This document shows positions 8,129-14,416 of a DNA stretch of 14,834 bases, piece by piece. The stretch comes from ZLKRG08 sp046048895. GTDB taxonomy: Bacteria; Actinomycetota; Actinomycetes; Nanopelagicales; Nanopelagicaceae. The translations under genes were made by a program, and so were the position numbers. Where the stretch lies: positions 1-14,834 of the forward strand of contig JBJOFF010000019.1 in NCBI GenBank assembly GCA_046048895.1. Direction: 5' to 3'. The notes beneath the pieces were generated by a model, which worked only from the letters and a program-made list of their open reading frames with translations, ran no database searches and was not told where the DNA came from. Position 1 is the first letter of the stretch; the number at the start of each line of letters is the position of its first letter.

Positions 8129-8740
8129 TTACTTCAGCTTGCTGTAAAGAGTGACATCAGCTGTTCCAAATGCTAACCCATCTGGCAATGAACCAGCTGG
8201 CAAGCCTAAGACTGATGTGATGGTTGCAGCCACACCTGGAGCAAGAACCAAAGTGGCTCCTGTGTAGGCAGTTGTGCGTTGCTTTGCCTTCTTATCATTT
8301 GCAATCTTTGGTTTCGCAGTAGATGCATTTGTGATTGTCAAGATATCTACCTTTGCGCCTGATGCCTGAGGCACATTCGCTGAAACTACGCCCTTGGCTA
8401 AGTCAATCACTGGATTGGTTAGAGTGAGAAACTGGTTATTTGCAGTATTGAAGAAAATGATGTTGCTACCAACATGTTGAATCCCACCCTTGTTTGCAGT
8501 AACCGGAATATGGAATACAACTTGGCTAGTTGCCGCACTTAAGTTATCTCCTATAACAGCTGATGTCGCTCCGCCTTGAACATAAAGAATTACTCCTGCT
8601 GCTTCAAGTGTTGATGCCACCCCTGTAGCGGTTTTCATGTGAGTCATACTCTGTCCAGGTTTTGCTGCATCGGCAAAGGCGACATTTGAACTGAAAATTA
8701 AGCCAATGATAGTCGCAATACTTATAAATAATTTACGCAT
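8129..8740 (-). CDS. Secreted beta-rich protein, possible distant HtaA-like domain
   Basis: This 203-residue protein has a clear Sec signal peptide (about residues 1-23, ending AFA before DA). The mature part is rich in Thr, Val, Gly and Ala and looks like a beta-sandwich: GGIQHVGSNIIFF (85-97), LTLTNPVIDL (105-114), VDILTITNA (131-139), GATLVLAPG (161-169), DGLAFGTADVTL (187-198). The order of these strands recalls HtaA-type domains of actinobacterial heme-binding surface proteins (a GH.GG segment, LTL..P..., then a late GTA.VTL strand). The aromatic and tyrosine features of true HtaA are missing, so the link is weak. A Met/His patch SMTHMK lies at 31-36. No anchor or sorting signal is seen. 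An AAGGAG site precedes the ATG, and the gene sits 10 bases after the DUF305 gene and 9 before the Rieske gene. Its function is not known. Confidence 0.75.
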   Translation of the reverse strand: MRKLFISIATIIGLIFSSNVAFADAAKPGQSMTHMKTATGVASTLEAAGVILYVQGGATSAVIGDNLSAATSQVVFHIPVTANKGGIQHVGSNIIFFNTANNQFLTLTNPVIDLAKGVVSANVPQASGAKVDILTITNASTAKPKIANDKKAKQRTTAYTGATLVLAPGVAATITSVLGLPAGSLPDGLAFGTADVTLYSKLK

Positions 8741-8750
8741 TTTTTTCTCC

Positions 8751-9293
8751 TTATTTTAATTTCTTAAGTAGTAGTTTCATTGAAGTTATTTCTTTGCTTT
8801 GTGCGGATTTAATTGCTTTAGCAAGTGCCTGAGCCTCCGCATTTCTGGAATCAGAAATTAAATCGAGCATTTCTAATGCACCCTGATGATGTTTAATCAT
8901 CAGTTGCAGGAATGTACGATCGAATTTAAGACCAGTTAGACGTTTAAGTGAATTAAATTCTTTTGTGCTTAGCATCCCTGACATTTTCATGTCATGATCC
9001 ATGGCCATTGAAGAATCTGTCGCTTTCAGCCAGTATTTAAGTTGGGAAATCTCAGAGCTTTGCAAGCTTTTTATCTGCTCAGATATTTTCAGGATTTCCT
9101 GATTGCGACTCTTCTCAAGAGCAATTTCTGACATGGAAATTGCTTGCTTGTGATGCGGAATCATCATCTGGGCAAACATGATTTCATTTAAACCCAAATT
9201 TTGAAGTGACTTTGAATGCGAAGAGGCAACAGCGCTATTTGACAAAAGCATGATTCCAAATACGCACAATGAAGTTATGATTTTTTTGAACAT
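8751..9293 (-). CDS. Secreted DUF305 (CopM-like) protein
   Basis: The 180-residue protein has a signal peptide (to about residue 24, ending AVASS) and two copies of the DUF305 helical hallmark: FAQMMIPHHKQAI (MMIPHH at 43-48) and FLQLMIKHHQGAL (LMIKHH at 131-136). The family folds as a ferritin-like four-helix bundle; the cyanobacterial member CopM binds copper. A Met/His-rich linker (about residues 95-107, with M96, M98, H100, M102, M104, M107) connects the repeats and could bind copper(I). The likely role is metal binding outside the membrane. A ribosome site AAAGGAA lies before the ATG. The 42-base gap to the preceding gene contains a small inverted repeat (TTCTCG at 9305-9310, CGAGAA at 9325-9330). 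It is followed by the secreted protein gene 10 bases later, so the genes probably form one operon. Confidence 0.9.
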   Translation of the reverse strand: MFKKIITSLCVFGIMLLSNSAVASSHSKSLQNLGLNEIMFAQMMIPHHKQAISMSEIALEKSRNQEILKISEQIKSLQSSEISQLKYWLKATDSSMAMDHDMKMSGMLSTKEFNSLKRLTGLKFDRTFLQLMIKHHQGALEMLDLISDSRNAEAQALAKAIKSAQSKEITSMKLLLKKLK

Positions 9294-9335
9294 AAAAATT
9301 CCTTTTCTCGAGTTAAATTACGGACGAGAAATGAA

Positions 9336-9770
9336 TTAAATGCGAATTACTCCCAGCCTAAGATGCGTTCGGTTTAGATAGCCCAGGTTTTTAGAGAGAA
9401 TTAGCGGTAACTGATATCTCGGTAGAGAATATTGTTTGCGCTTGAAATTTAATTTGGAAGCAAATGAAAAGCGAAGCAAAAGTAAAACGATAAATCCAAC
9501 AACAACACATATTTCACTGTTTAGTACACTGTCACTCAAAAGAAAAGCTGCTTGAGAATTTAAAGCAGCACTGGAATTTAATAGATGAGAATGGCTATGC
9601 GAGTGACCTTGATGGCCTGAATTGCTTTGAACTACCTCATTTTGAATACTCTTTGGCACCAACGAACCAAGATGGCATTCAGGTGCTACAGCCGTTCCGG
9701 TGCTAAAGACTAGAAAGAGGGCAGCTAGAAGGACCGCCATCCATCTTGCCTTGACGCCCCTTAGTAACAT
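9336..9770 (-). CDS. His-rich small membrane protein (DUF6153-like topology)
   Basis: The 144-residue protein has an N-terminal membrane or signal segment (about residues 11-29) and a short external region with C32 and a histidine cluster, HQGHSHSHSH (53-62). A second membrane segment follows (about 87-104, containing C88), then a basic tail ending VIRI. This layout recalls the actinobacterial DUF6153 family, which I remember often beside DUF305 genes; no homology can be shown by eye. The His cluster suggests copper or zinc binding at the outer face. The ATG at 9770 has no ribosome site but has a promoter positioned for a leaderless transcript. An alternative ATG at 9740 (codon 11) has AAGG 8 bases upstream. 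It sits between copZ and the DUF305 gene on the same strand. Confidence 0.7.
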   Translation of the reverse strand: MLLRGVKARWMAVLLAALFLVFSTGTAVAPECHLGSLVPKSIQNEVVQSNSGHQGHSHSHSHLLNSSAALNSQAAFLLSDSVLNSEICVVVGFIVLLLLRFSFASKLNFKRKQYSLPRYQLPLILSKNLGYLNRTHLRLGVIRI

Positions 9771-9776
9771 GCAAAA

Positions 9777-9806
9777 ATTTTAAAGCTCTAGACGGTTAAA
9801 TTCCAA
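9777..9806 (-). promoter_or_regulatory. Possible leaderless promoter of the His-rich protein gene
   Basis: On the minus strand TTGGAA (9806-9801) and TAAAAT (9782-9777) are 18 bases apart. Six bases separate the -10 from the ATG at 9770, which would place the transcription start on the A of the start codon. No ribosome site precedes that ATG, which fits a leaderless message. Confidence 0.42.
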
Positions 9807-9868
9807 ATGAGGGTTGGCGTGTCCCAAGGCGTTTTGTGAGTGTATGCAAAGATAATCTCAGCAAGCAG

Positions 9869-9885
9869 TCTATGCTCAGTATAGA
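9869..9885. promoter_or_regulatory. 17-base dyad between copZ and the His-rich gene
   Basis: TCTATGCT and AGTATAGA flank a central C and match as inverted repeats except at one position. It lies about 100 bases upstream of the His-rich protein gene and 20 bases after the copZ stop. It could be an operator or the stem of a weak hairpin; no U-tract follows on the minus strand. Confidence 0.3.
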
Positions 9886-9904
9886 AACAGGGTACTTTGC
9901 TTAA

Positions 9905-10111
9905 TTAATGTAGCACTGAGTATCCTGCAGATTGCACTGCTCTTTCGATATCGCTATCAGAAATTTCTAATTCAGATTTAATTATTGCATTTGCCTGTTC
10001 GGCACTTGCTGAGACTTCAATAACGCCTGGGATAGCCGAGAGCTCTTTACTGACTCGGCCTTCACAATGTCCGCAGGTCATTCCCTTGATTGCAACAATC
10101 TTCTCATTCAT
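9905..10111 (-). CDS. copZ: CopZ-like heavy-metal-associated (HMA) copper chaperone
   Basis: This 68-residue protein is a single HMA domain with the copper(I)-binding motif MTCGHC at 11-16 (C13, C16) and the expected beta-alpha-beta-beta-alpha-beta length. Such proteins carry copper in the cytoplasm to a P-type ATPase or a copper-sensing regulator, neither of which is in the window. AGGGAG lies about 8 bases before the ATG. The promoter region holds an operator-like dyad. A gap of 134 bases separates it from the next gene on the strand, which seems to have its own promoter, so copZ may be a separate unit with related control. The variable MTCGHC residues (G, H) are typical of actinobacterial copper chaperones; mercury or zinc binding is less likely. 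Confidence 0.9.
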   Translation of the reverse strand: MNEKIVAIKGMTCGHCEGRVSKELSAIPGVIEVSASAEQANAIIKSELEISDSDIERAVQSAGYSVLH

Positions 10112-10130
10112 CTAATACTCCCTTAATCTA

Positions 10131-10151
10131 ATGTAAATTTTAAATCTACAT
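10131..10151 (-). promoter_or_regulatory. Operator-like dyad over the copZ promoter
   Basis: Two 10-base arms around a central T match as inverted repeats except for one base pair: ATGTAAATTT (10131-10140) and AAATCTACAT (10142-10151). A minus-strand -10-like TAAAAT (10142-10137) lies within it. It ends 19 bases before the copZ ATG. The placement suits a repressor that frees the promoter when copper rises. The outer ATGTA...TACAT differs from the CsoR and CueR sites I know. Confidence 0.45.
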
Positions 10152-10222
10152 CAAAGATTACTAAAATCTAATCTGGCGGCTCTGCATTATGATGTGAAAG
10201 AAATCTTAAAAATAACTTGGCT

Positions 10223-10270
10223 AAACATAAGGAAAGTGGGTGAGGGTTTCGCCCCCACCCACTTATGTTT
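10223..10270 (-). terminator. Terminator of RNase P RNA
   Basis: Immediately after the RNA's 3' end, the minus strand forms a stem of AAGTGGGTG with CACCCACTT. It is flanked by an outer pairing of AAACAT with ATGTTT and has an inner GGG/CCC around GCGAAA. A TTATTTTT run follows about 8 bases after the stem. The long stem and late T-run support termination on this strand. Confidence 0.6.
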
Positions 10271-10271
10271 A

Positions 10272-10634
10272 ATTGAGTTGCCCTATAAGCCGGATTCTGT
10301 CCTCTCCAGTTAAGGAGTTTGGGATCACCATCCATCTAGGTTTGTTATTGCTAACAAACTCAAGCAACCTACCCGTTAACTCGAGCGAGCAGCTCTCAAA
10401 CGTTAACTACATGGTCTTGCTCCAAGCGAGGTTTACCTAGCTACCTGTATCGCTACAGATACTGGTGGTCTCTTACACCACCGTTTCACCCTTACCAATA
10501 TTGCTATTGGCGGTTTGCTCTCTGTTGCACTTGCTCGCGGATTGCTCCGGGTGGGTGTTACCCACCGCTTTGCTCTTTGGAGTCCGGACTTTCCTCGGTG
10601 TATTACTACAACGCGGTGATCCGGGCGACTCGTG
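10272..10634 (-). ncRNA. rnpB: RNase P RNA, class A
   Basis: The catalytic RNA of RNase P removes 5' leaders from tRNA precursors. On the minus strand the 5' part contains GAGGAAAGTCCGGACT (complement of 10581-10596). The middle contains the GGTAAACC loop that pairs with the tRNA CCA end (complement of 10430-10437). The 3' part has AGAATCCGGCTTATAGGGC, all invariant in bacterial RNase P RNAs. The ends pair as helix P1: GAGTCGCCC at the 5' end with GGGCAACTC at the 3' end, with a single C-A mismatch. Length is about 363 bases, and the exact ends are estimated from P1 and the promoter. A good promoter lies upstream and a hairpin terminator directly downstream. The protein partner RnpA is not in the window. 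Confidence 0.97.
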
Positions 10635-10638
10635 GCAA

Positions 10639-10668
10639 ATTCTACTTTTAACCTATAAATAATGACAA
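10639..10668 (-). promoter_or_regulatory. rnpB promoter
   Basis: TTGTCA (10668-10663) and TAGAAT (10644-10639) each match five of six sigma-A consensus bases and are 18 bases apart. Transcription would start at about 10631-10633, exactly where the P1 helix begins. Confidence 0.72.
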
Positions 10669-10677
10669 TTCATATCG

Positions 10678-10706
10678 TTCTCAGGCTGATTTAAATGCTT
10701 TACCCT
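10678..10706 (+). promoter_or_regulatory. Possible leaderless promoter of the collagen-like gene
   Basis: TTCTCA (10678-10683) and TACCCT (10701-10706) are 17 bases apart. Six bases follow before the ATG at 10713, placing the transcription start on the A of the ATG. No ribosome site precedes this gene. It is divergent from the rnpB promoter. Confidence 0.33.
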
Positions 10707-10712
10707 TAACTC

Positions 10713-11870
10713 ATGCGGCTCCATAATAAATTTCTGCTTCCGATAGGAATTTTTGGACTTGCGATTTCATTTCTACTTAGCCCCGTCTATGCTGCTGCAA
10801 CCGACAAACACAATGACAATCCAATTTCTATAAAAATCTGTCATGAATTGGGAACACTCAACCTCCGACTTGCGTTCTCTTGTAAGGCAAATGAAGAAGA
10901 TTTTTTCTATAAATTAATTGGACCTGAAGGGCCAAGAGGGCTTGGATACGCAGATACCTTTTCGTATTCTGAAGCCGAAGTTTCTTTAGGTGAAAAGAAA
11001 TTTGCCGTTAAAGAAGTTGGTGCGTTTGCAATTGGAATGCGAACCCGAATCATTGCCGATACTGGCCCAATAAACGTTACCGAGAGTCTGTTGGCCTGTC
11101 CAATTGCATATCTTGAGGGAACAATCACCCAAATCATTGGGCGTGAAATCACCGTCAATGTAGATTCGCTAATTGGAACTGGTAAATACAGTTCATGGCA
11201 ATTTACTATCGCTGGAAATGTTGGTGCTAAAGGTGAAACTGGCGCTACCGGATCAACTGGCGCAAAAGGCGACAAAGGAGATAAAGGCGACAAGGGCGAT
11301 ACTGGTCCGCAAGGTCCAGCAGGTTCAAGTGGTGCTACTGGATCAACAGGTGCAACAGGTGCAACAGGTGCTGCAGGTTCTGAAGGTGCTGCAGGGTTAG
11401 ATGGATTTACCACAATTGGTGACTTTGCATCCTTTGCATCGTCTGCAACACAGAAAGTTGTTTCTAGCTCACCAACTGCAGTTACTTATAATTCCACTGG
11501 ATCCTCCGAAGGCGTTTATCTAGTTGATAATTCAAAAATTTCATTCACTAGAAATGGAAAGTACAATATTGCCTTCTCATTCCAATTAACTGATACCGCA
11601 AAATCCTCTTCAGTGGATATCTGGCTTCGCCGTGGCGGTATCGATGTTCCACTAACTAATACCACCCTTTACTTAGACAAATATAATTCTAGATATGTGG
11701 CAGCATGGAATTTCTTTGTCGATGTGGACAACACAGCTACTGACTACTACCAGATAATGTGGTATTCAACTTCAACTACTGCCGAACTTACATATGTTCC
11801 AGCGCAAACAAGTCCTGCTATTCCTGCAATTCCATCTGCAATTGTCACAGTAAATCAGGTAGGTTGTTAA
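10713..11870 (+). CDS. Secreted collagen-like protein with phage-type C-terminal domain
   Basis: The 385-residue protein has a signal peptide (to about residue 29, ending VYAAA). An N-terminal domain follows, with a cysteine pair C43/C57 leading into GPEGPRG. Then come about 21 uninterrupted Gly-X-Y triplets (168-230), rich in GAT, GDK and GST, which should form a collagen triple helix. The C-terminal domain (about 235-385) reads as a beta jelly-roll: ISFTRNGKYNIAFSFQ, VDIWLRRGGIDVPL, then AAWNFFVDV, YYQIMWYS, and finally PAIPSAIVTVNQVG. I recall this pattern (VDIWLR...AAWN...YYQIMW...PAIPSxIVTVNQ) from marine phage structural proteins, where it forms trimeric tips. The product is probably a trimeric fibre on or outside the cell. 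No membrane anchor or LPxTG sorting signal is seen. It is followed two bases later by a lipoprotein gene. Confidence 0.85.
   Translation: MRLHNKFLLPIGIFGLAISFLLSPVYAAATDKHNDNPISIKICHELGTLNLRLAFSCKANEEDFFYKLIGPEGPRGLGYADTFSYSEAEVSLGEKKFAVKEVGAFAIGMRTRIIADTGPINVTESLLACPIAYLEGTITQIIGREITVNVDSLIGTGKYSSWQFTIAGNVGAKGETGATGSTGAKGDKGDKGDKGDTGPQGPAGSSGATGSTGATGATGAAGSEGAAGLDGFTTIGDFASFASSATQKVVSSSPTAVTYNSTGSSEGVYLVDNSKISFTRNGKYNIAFSFQLTDTAKSSSVDIWLRRGGIDVPLTNTTLYLDKYNSRYVAAWNFFVDVDNTATDYYQIMWYSTSTTAELTYVPAQTSPAIPAIPSAIVTVNQVGC
11214..11402 (+). repeat. Collagen Gly-X-Y coding repeat
   Basis: Twenty-one consecutive triplet codon units encode Gly-X-Y. They include near-identical 9-base units encoding GDK (three in a row from about 11268) and GAT/GST units from about 11319. 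The nucleotide repeats are imperfect, so slippage would be slow, but any change in multiples of nine keeps the frame. Confidence 0.85.
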
Positions 11871-11872
11871 AT

Positions 11873-12433
11873 ATGAAGAAAATGGTGCTACCCATAATTT
11901 CTCTATTGTTGCTCACAGCTTGCTCAAATGCTGAACCAACTCCAAGCGCATCACCTACCCCAAGTCAGACTGCTGCCGAAAGAATTGTTCCTACTTCCTG
12001 CGAACTTGCAGATGTGAATGCCGCTTTCGCAATTGTGATTCCTCCGTCACAGTACATTCCAACCGAGTGGAAACCAGCGGCCGGAACAGATCTGTTTGAA
12101 GCAATCAATGCCGGCGGAATTGCTTGCACTTATGGTGATCAAAATGCAGAGGTGGGTGGCACCATTCTTTGGGCGTTAGATAAAGACGGACTTTGGAACT
12201 CTCGTGTTACAGAGTGGGAAAAAGAGGGCATGGTCCGAGTCGAAATTCCAAATATCGATGAAATGGATGCCTACCGTTTACCAGATGGCGCAACTTCTGC
12301 AGACGGAATGCCGGCTTGGAAAGTTAATCTATTGATTCACGGAGTCTGGATTCAATTAGGCGCTGCATTTATTCAATCTTGGGATGAAGCCACACCAATT
12401 ATTCGCGCTGCAATTAATGCAACTAGGCTTTGA
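11873..12433 (+). CDS. Lipoprotein of unknown function
   Basis: The 186-residue protein has a classical lipoprotein signal: MKKMVLPIISLLLLTAC, with lipobox LTAC and acylated C17. A Pro/Ser/Thr-rich linker to about residue 33 should hold the domain off the membrane. The domain has cysteines C43 and C85, which may pair. Small actinobacterial lipoproteins such as DUF3558 share the pattern of a cysteine in the first helix and another in a later C-x-Y/W segment, but similarity is only suggestive. The ATG at 11873 follows the collagen-like stop by two bases, with AGGTAGG upstream inside that gene, so the pair is probably translated together. A longer frame upstream (from 11759) overlaps the collagen-like gene and has no support. 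It ends one base from the convergent terC stop. Role unknown; a partner of the surface fibre is possible. Confidence 0.85.
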   Translation: MKKMVLPIISLLLLTACSNAEPTPSASPTPSQTAAERIVPTSCELADVNAAFAIVIPPSQYIPTEWKPAAGTDLFEAINAGGIACTYGDQNAEVGGTILWALDKDGLWNSRVTEWEKEGMVRVEIPNIDEMDAYRLPDGATSADGMPAWKVNLLIHGVWIQLGAAFIQSWDEATPIIRAAINATRL

Positions 12434-12434
12434 A

Positions 12435-13340
12435 TTATTGAGGCGGCTTTTTCCCATTACGAGTAGCGGCCAGACTTGTAACTGCAGTGACTGTTAAAAT
12501 ACCTACGATTGTAAGCAAGCTAGCTTCAATAGAGATTTCTAATAGGTGTATACCTGCAATTTCGTGGATTCCTACCTGGTGGAAACCTTCAATAAATAGC
12601 TTGATTCCGATAAAACCAAGTACAACTGATAAGCCTTTTGAAAGGTAGATCAAGCGCTCTAATAGTTCCTCTAGTAAGAAATAAAGCTGACGCAGACCCA
12701 TTAGCGCAAAGATATTTGCGGTAATCACAACGTAAGGATCTTGAGTTAGTCCAAAGATTGCTGGGATTGAATCAAATGCAAAAAGTAAATCGGTAACGCC
12801 AAGTGCAAAAAGCGCAATTGTGAAATTCTTTAAACCTTTATTTCGCAAGAAAGTGAGAATCTTTCCTTCGTGCCACTCTTCTTCCTTGGATTCAAACGCA
12901 AGCTTCCAAGCGGTATAGACCAAGAAGGCCCCGAAGAGGAAGAAGACCCAACCAAATCGTTCGATTAATTGCACACCGGCTGAAATCATAATTGCACGTA
13001 GAACAATAGCTAGCAAAATTCCGATAAGCAGCACCAAGTGCTGTTTCTCTTTTTCAATTTTTAGCTTGGTTAGAATCAAAATAAAAACAAATATATTGTC
13101 GACTGAAAGCGCATATTCAGTTAGCCAGCCTGCAAAGAACTCTTTCTGCATCTGATCTGAACCCCAGGAAGGAAGTAAGAAACCAAATATGATTGCTGCG
13201 CTTACATATACCGCAGTCCAAATGGCTGCTTCTAGCACAGTAGTTTTCTTATGGCGACGCGCAATTGCCGCAATCATGTCAACAGTTGCAAAGATGACCA
13301 ATGCACCAATTGTGTAGCCCCACTCAACATTGGAAATCAA
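12435..13340 (-). CDS. terC: TerC-family integral membrane protein (probable metal-ion exporter)
   Basis: This 301-residue protein has about eight to nine membrane segments and the two TerC hallmarks: YALSVDNIFVF (D81, N82) and DLLFAFDSIPAIFGLT (D184, D190). Another acidic residue, D21, lies in the first segment. Relatives Alx and the Bacillus TerC proteins export manganese, helping to load secreted metalloenzymes; older names refer to tellurite resistance. The start is TTG at 13340, overlapping the stop of the preceding RNase H gene as TTGA. GAGGG lies about 8 bases upstream. The TTG start is favoured because it keeps the full first membrane segment with D21, whereas the next ATG (codon 22) would remove it. 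It is the last gene of the operon and ends one base from the convergent lipoprotein gene. Confidence 0.92.
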   Translation of the reverse strand: MISNVEWGYTIGALVIFATVDMIAAIARRHKKTTVLEAAIWTAVYVSAAIIFGFLLPSWGSDQMQKEFFAGWLTEYALSVDNIFVFILILTKLKIEKEKQHLVLLIGILLAIVLRAIMISAGVQLIERFGWVFFLFGAFLVYTAWKLAFESKEEEWHEGKILTFLRNKGLKNFTIALFALGVTDLLFAFDSIPAIFGLTQDPYVVITANIFALMGLRQLYFLLEELLERLIYLSKGLSVVLGFIGIKLFIEGFHQVGIHEIAGIHLLEISIEASLLTIVGILTVTAVTSLAATRNGKKPPQ

Positions 13341-14416
13341 CGGAAATGCCCTCTTTCATTTATCGAACGTACTGCTCTGAGTCCATCACTTGGCCATATT
13401 GAAAATGATGATATCGAGCATGGGCTGATATCAATATGGAATAGTGAATTTGGATTACCCTCTAAAACAATACTAGCCATCTGCTTAATTACCCCGTTAT
13501 GGGTTACGACAACTACCTTTTTTCCAGGAAATCTCTCGGCGAGTGCATCAAAAGCTGGCTCAATGCGAGCGGCTAGATCATCGTATGACTCGCCACCCGG
13601 AGGCGTAAAAGAACTTGATGAAATCCAACCTAAATATTCTTCCGGCCATTTCTCTTTAACTTCCTGGATCGAAAGTCCATCCCACACACCAAAACTGCAT
13701 TCGTACCAAACTTCATCAAAAATAGGTTGCAATCCCGTTGCTTTTGAAATCTCTTCCGCTGTGTCTTTGGTACGTTGCAAAGGTGACACAATCAGAATAT
13801 CTGGATTTAGCTTGGCAATTTCTGCCGCAACTTTTTTAGCTTGCTCTCTGCCTACATCTGTTAGCGGTGGATTTAAATCTCCGATCCCGGAAAACTTACG
13901 TTCCGGCGTCAAAATAGTTTCACCATGACGAACCATATAAATAAAAGTCGGTACTTCATCTTGTCTCAAACGATCTGTTAATCGGTTGGCAGGTACCGAT
14001 GGTTTATAGCCGTCTACTCGCTCATCTAAAGCTTTATTTGCTAAACGATCTGCATGTGCATTCTCTTCACGAGGAATCCAACGATAAGAAACCAAAGATG
14101 GATCGTGAGCTTGAATAGCGCTCTTAGCCAATGCTCGCATGCCCTCATTTTTAATCTGCCATCTGCCAGACATCTGCTCAACAACTAGTTTTGAATCCAT
14201 CGCAACTTCAATTTTTGCTGAAGGATCTAACTTATTTACGTACTGCAGCGCTGCGATTAAGCCACTGTACTCGGCTACATTGTTAGTCGCAGAACCAATA
14301 AATTCGAATAGTTCAGCGACAATTTGACCGGCTTCAGAGACAGTTGCGCCATATGCAGCTGGGCCAGGATTTCCTCTAGAACCACCATCTGCTGTTACTT
14401 GGAAGACTCTGCTCAT
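13337..14416 (-). CDS. RNase HI / histidine phosphatase fusion (Rv2228c-like)
   Basis: The 359-residue protein joins two enzymes. Residues 1-135 form an RNase HI domain that cuts RNA in RNA-DNA hybrids, with acidic residues D10 (ADGGSRGNPG), E49 (NNVAEYSGL), D74 (AMDSKLVV) and D123 (ENAHADRLANKAL). Residues 158-359 form a histidine phosphatase of the CobC/alpha-ribazole phosphatase type: R163-H164-G165-E166 and, later, H306 in VVTHNG. Mycobacterium tuberculosis Rv2228c has the same fusion, with RNase H activity shown and a CobC-like acid phosphatase domain. I chose the ATG at 14416, which overlaps the preceding stop as ATGA; an upstream ATG at 14440 adds eight residues with no family support. 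The natural phosphatase substrate is uncertain, since no cobalamin genes are in view. Confidence 0.93.
   Translation of the reverse strand: MSRVFQVTADGGSRGNPGPAAYGATVSEAGQIVAELFEFIGSATNNVAEYSGLIAALQYVNKLDPSAKIEVAMDSKLVVEQMSGRWQIKNEGMRALAKSAIQAHDPSLVSYRWIPREENAHADRLANKALDERVDGYKPSVPANRLTDRLRQDEVPTFIYMVRHGETILTPERKFSGIGDLNPPLTDVGREQAKKVAAEIAKLNPDILIVSPLQRTKDTAEEISKATGLQPIFDEVWYECSFGVWDGLSIQEVKEKWPEEYLGWISSSSFTPPGGESYDDLAARIEPAFDALAERFPGKKVVVVTHNGVIKQMASIVLEGNPNSLFHIDISPCSISSFSIWPSDGLRAVRSINERGHFR

Noticed and set aside
10465..10662. Open frame of 65 codons on the plus strand
   Set aside because: It lies across the RNase P RNA and its promoter on the opposite strand; the conserved RNA explains the sequence.
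10268..10712. Prophage or mobile element beside rnpB
   Set aside because: The phage-like domain at 11400-11870 prompted a look, but there is no integrase, no duplicated end of rnpB or other attachment repeat, and rnpB is intact.
10907..11413. Pro-rich open frame antisense to the collagen-like gene
   Set aside because: The Pro-Val-x pattern is simply the reverse complement of Gly-X-Y codons.
11759..11872. Longer N-terminus for the lipoprotein
   Set aside because: It would overlap the collagen-like gene and bury the lipoprotein signal peptide; the ATG at 11873 directly precedes a perfect lipobox signal.
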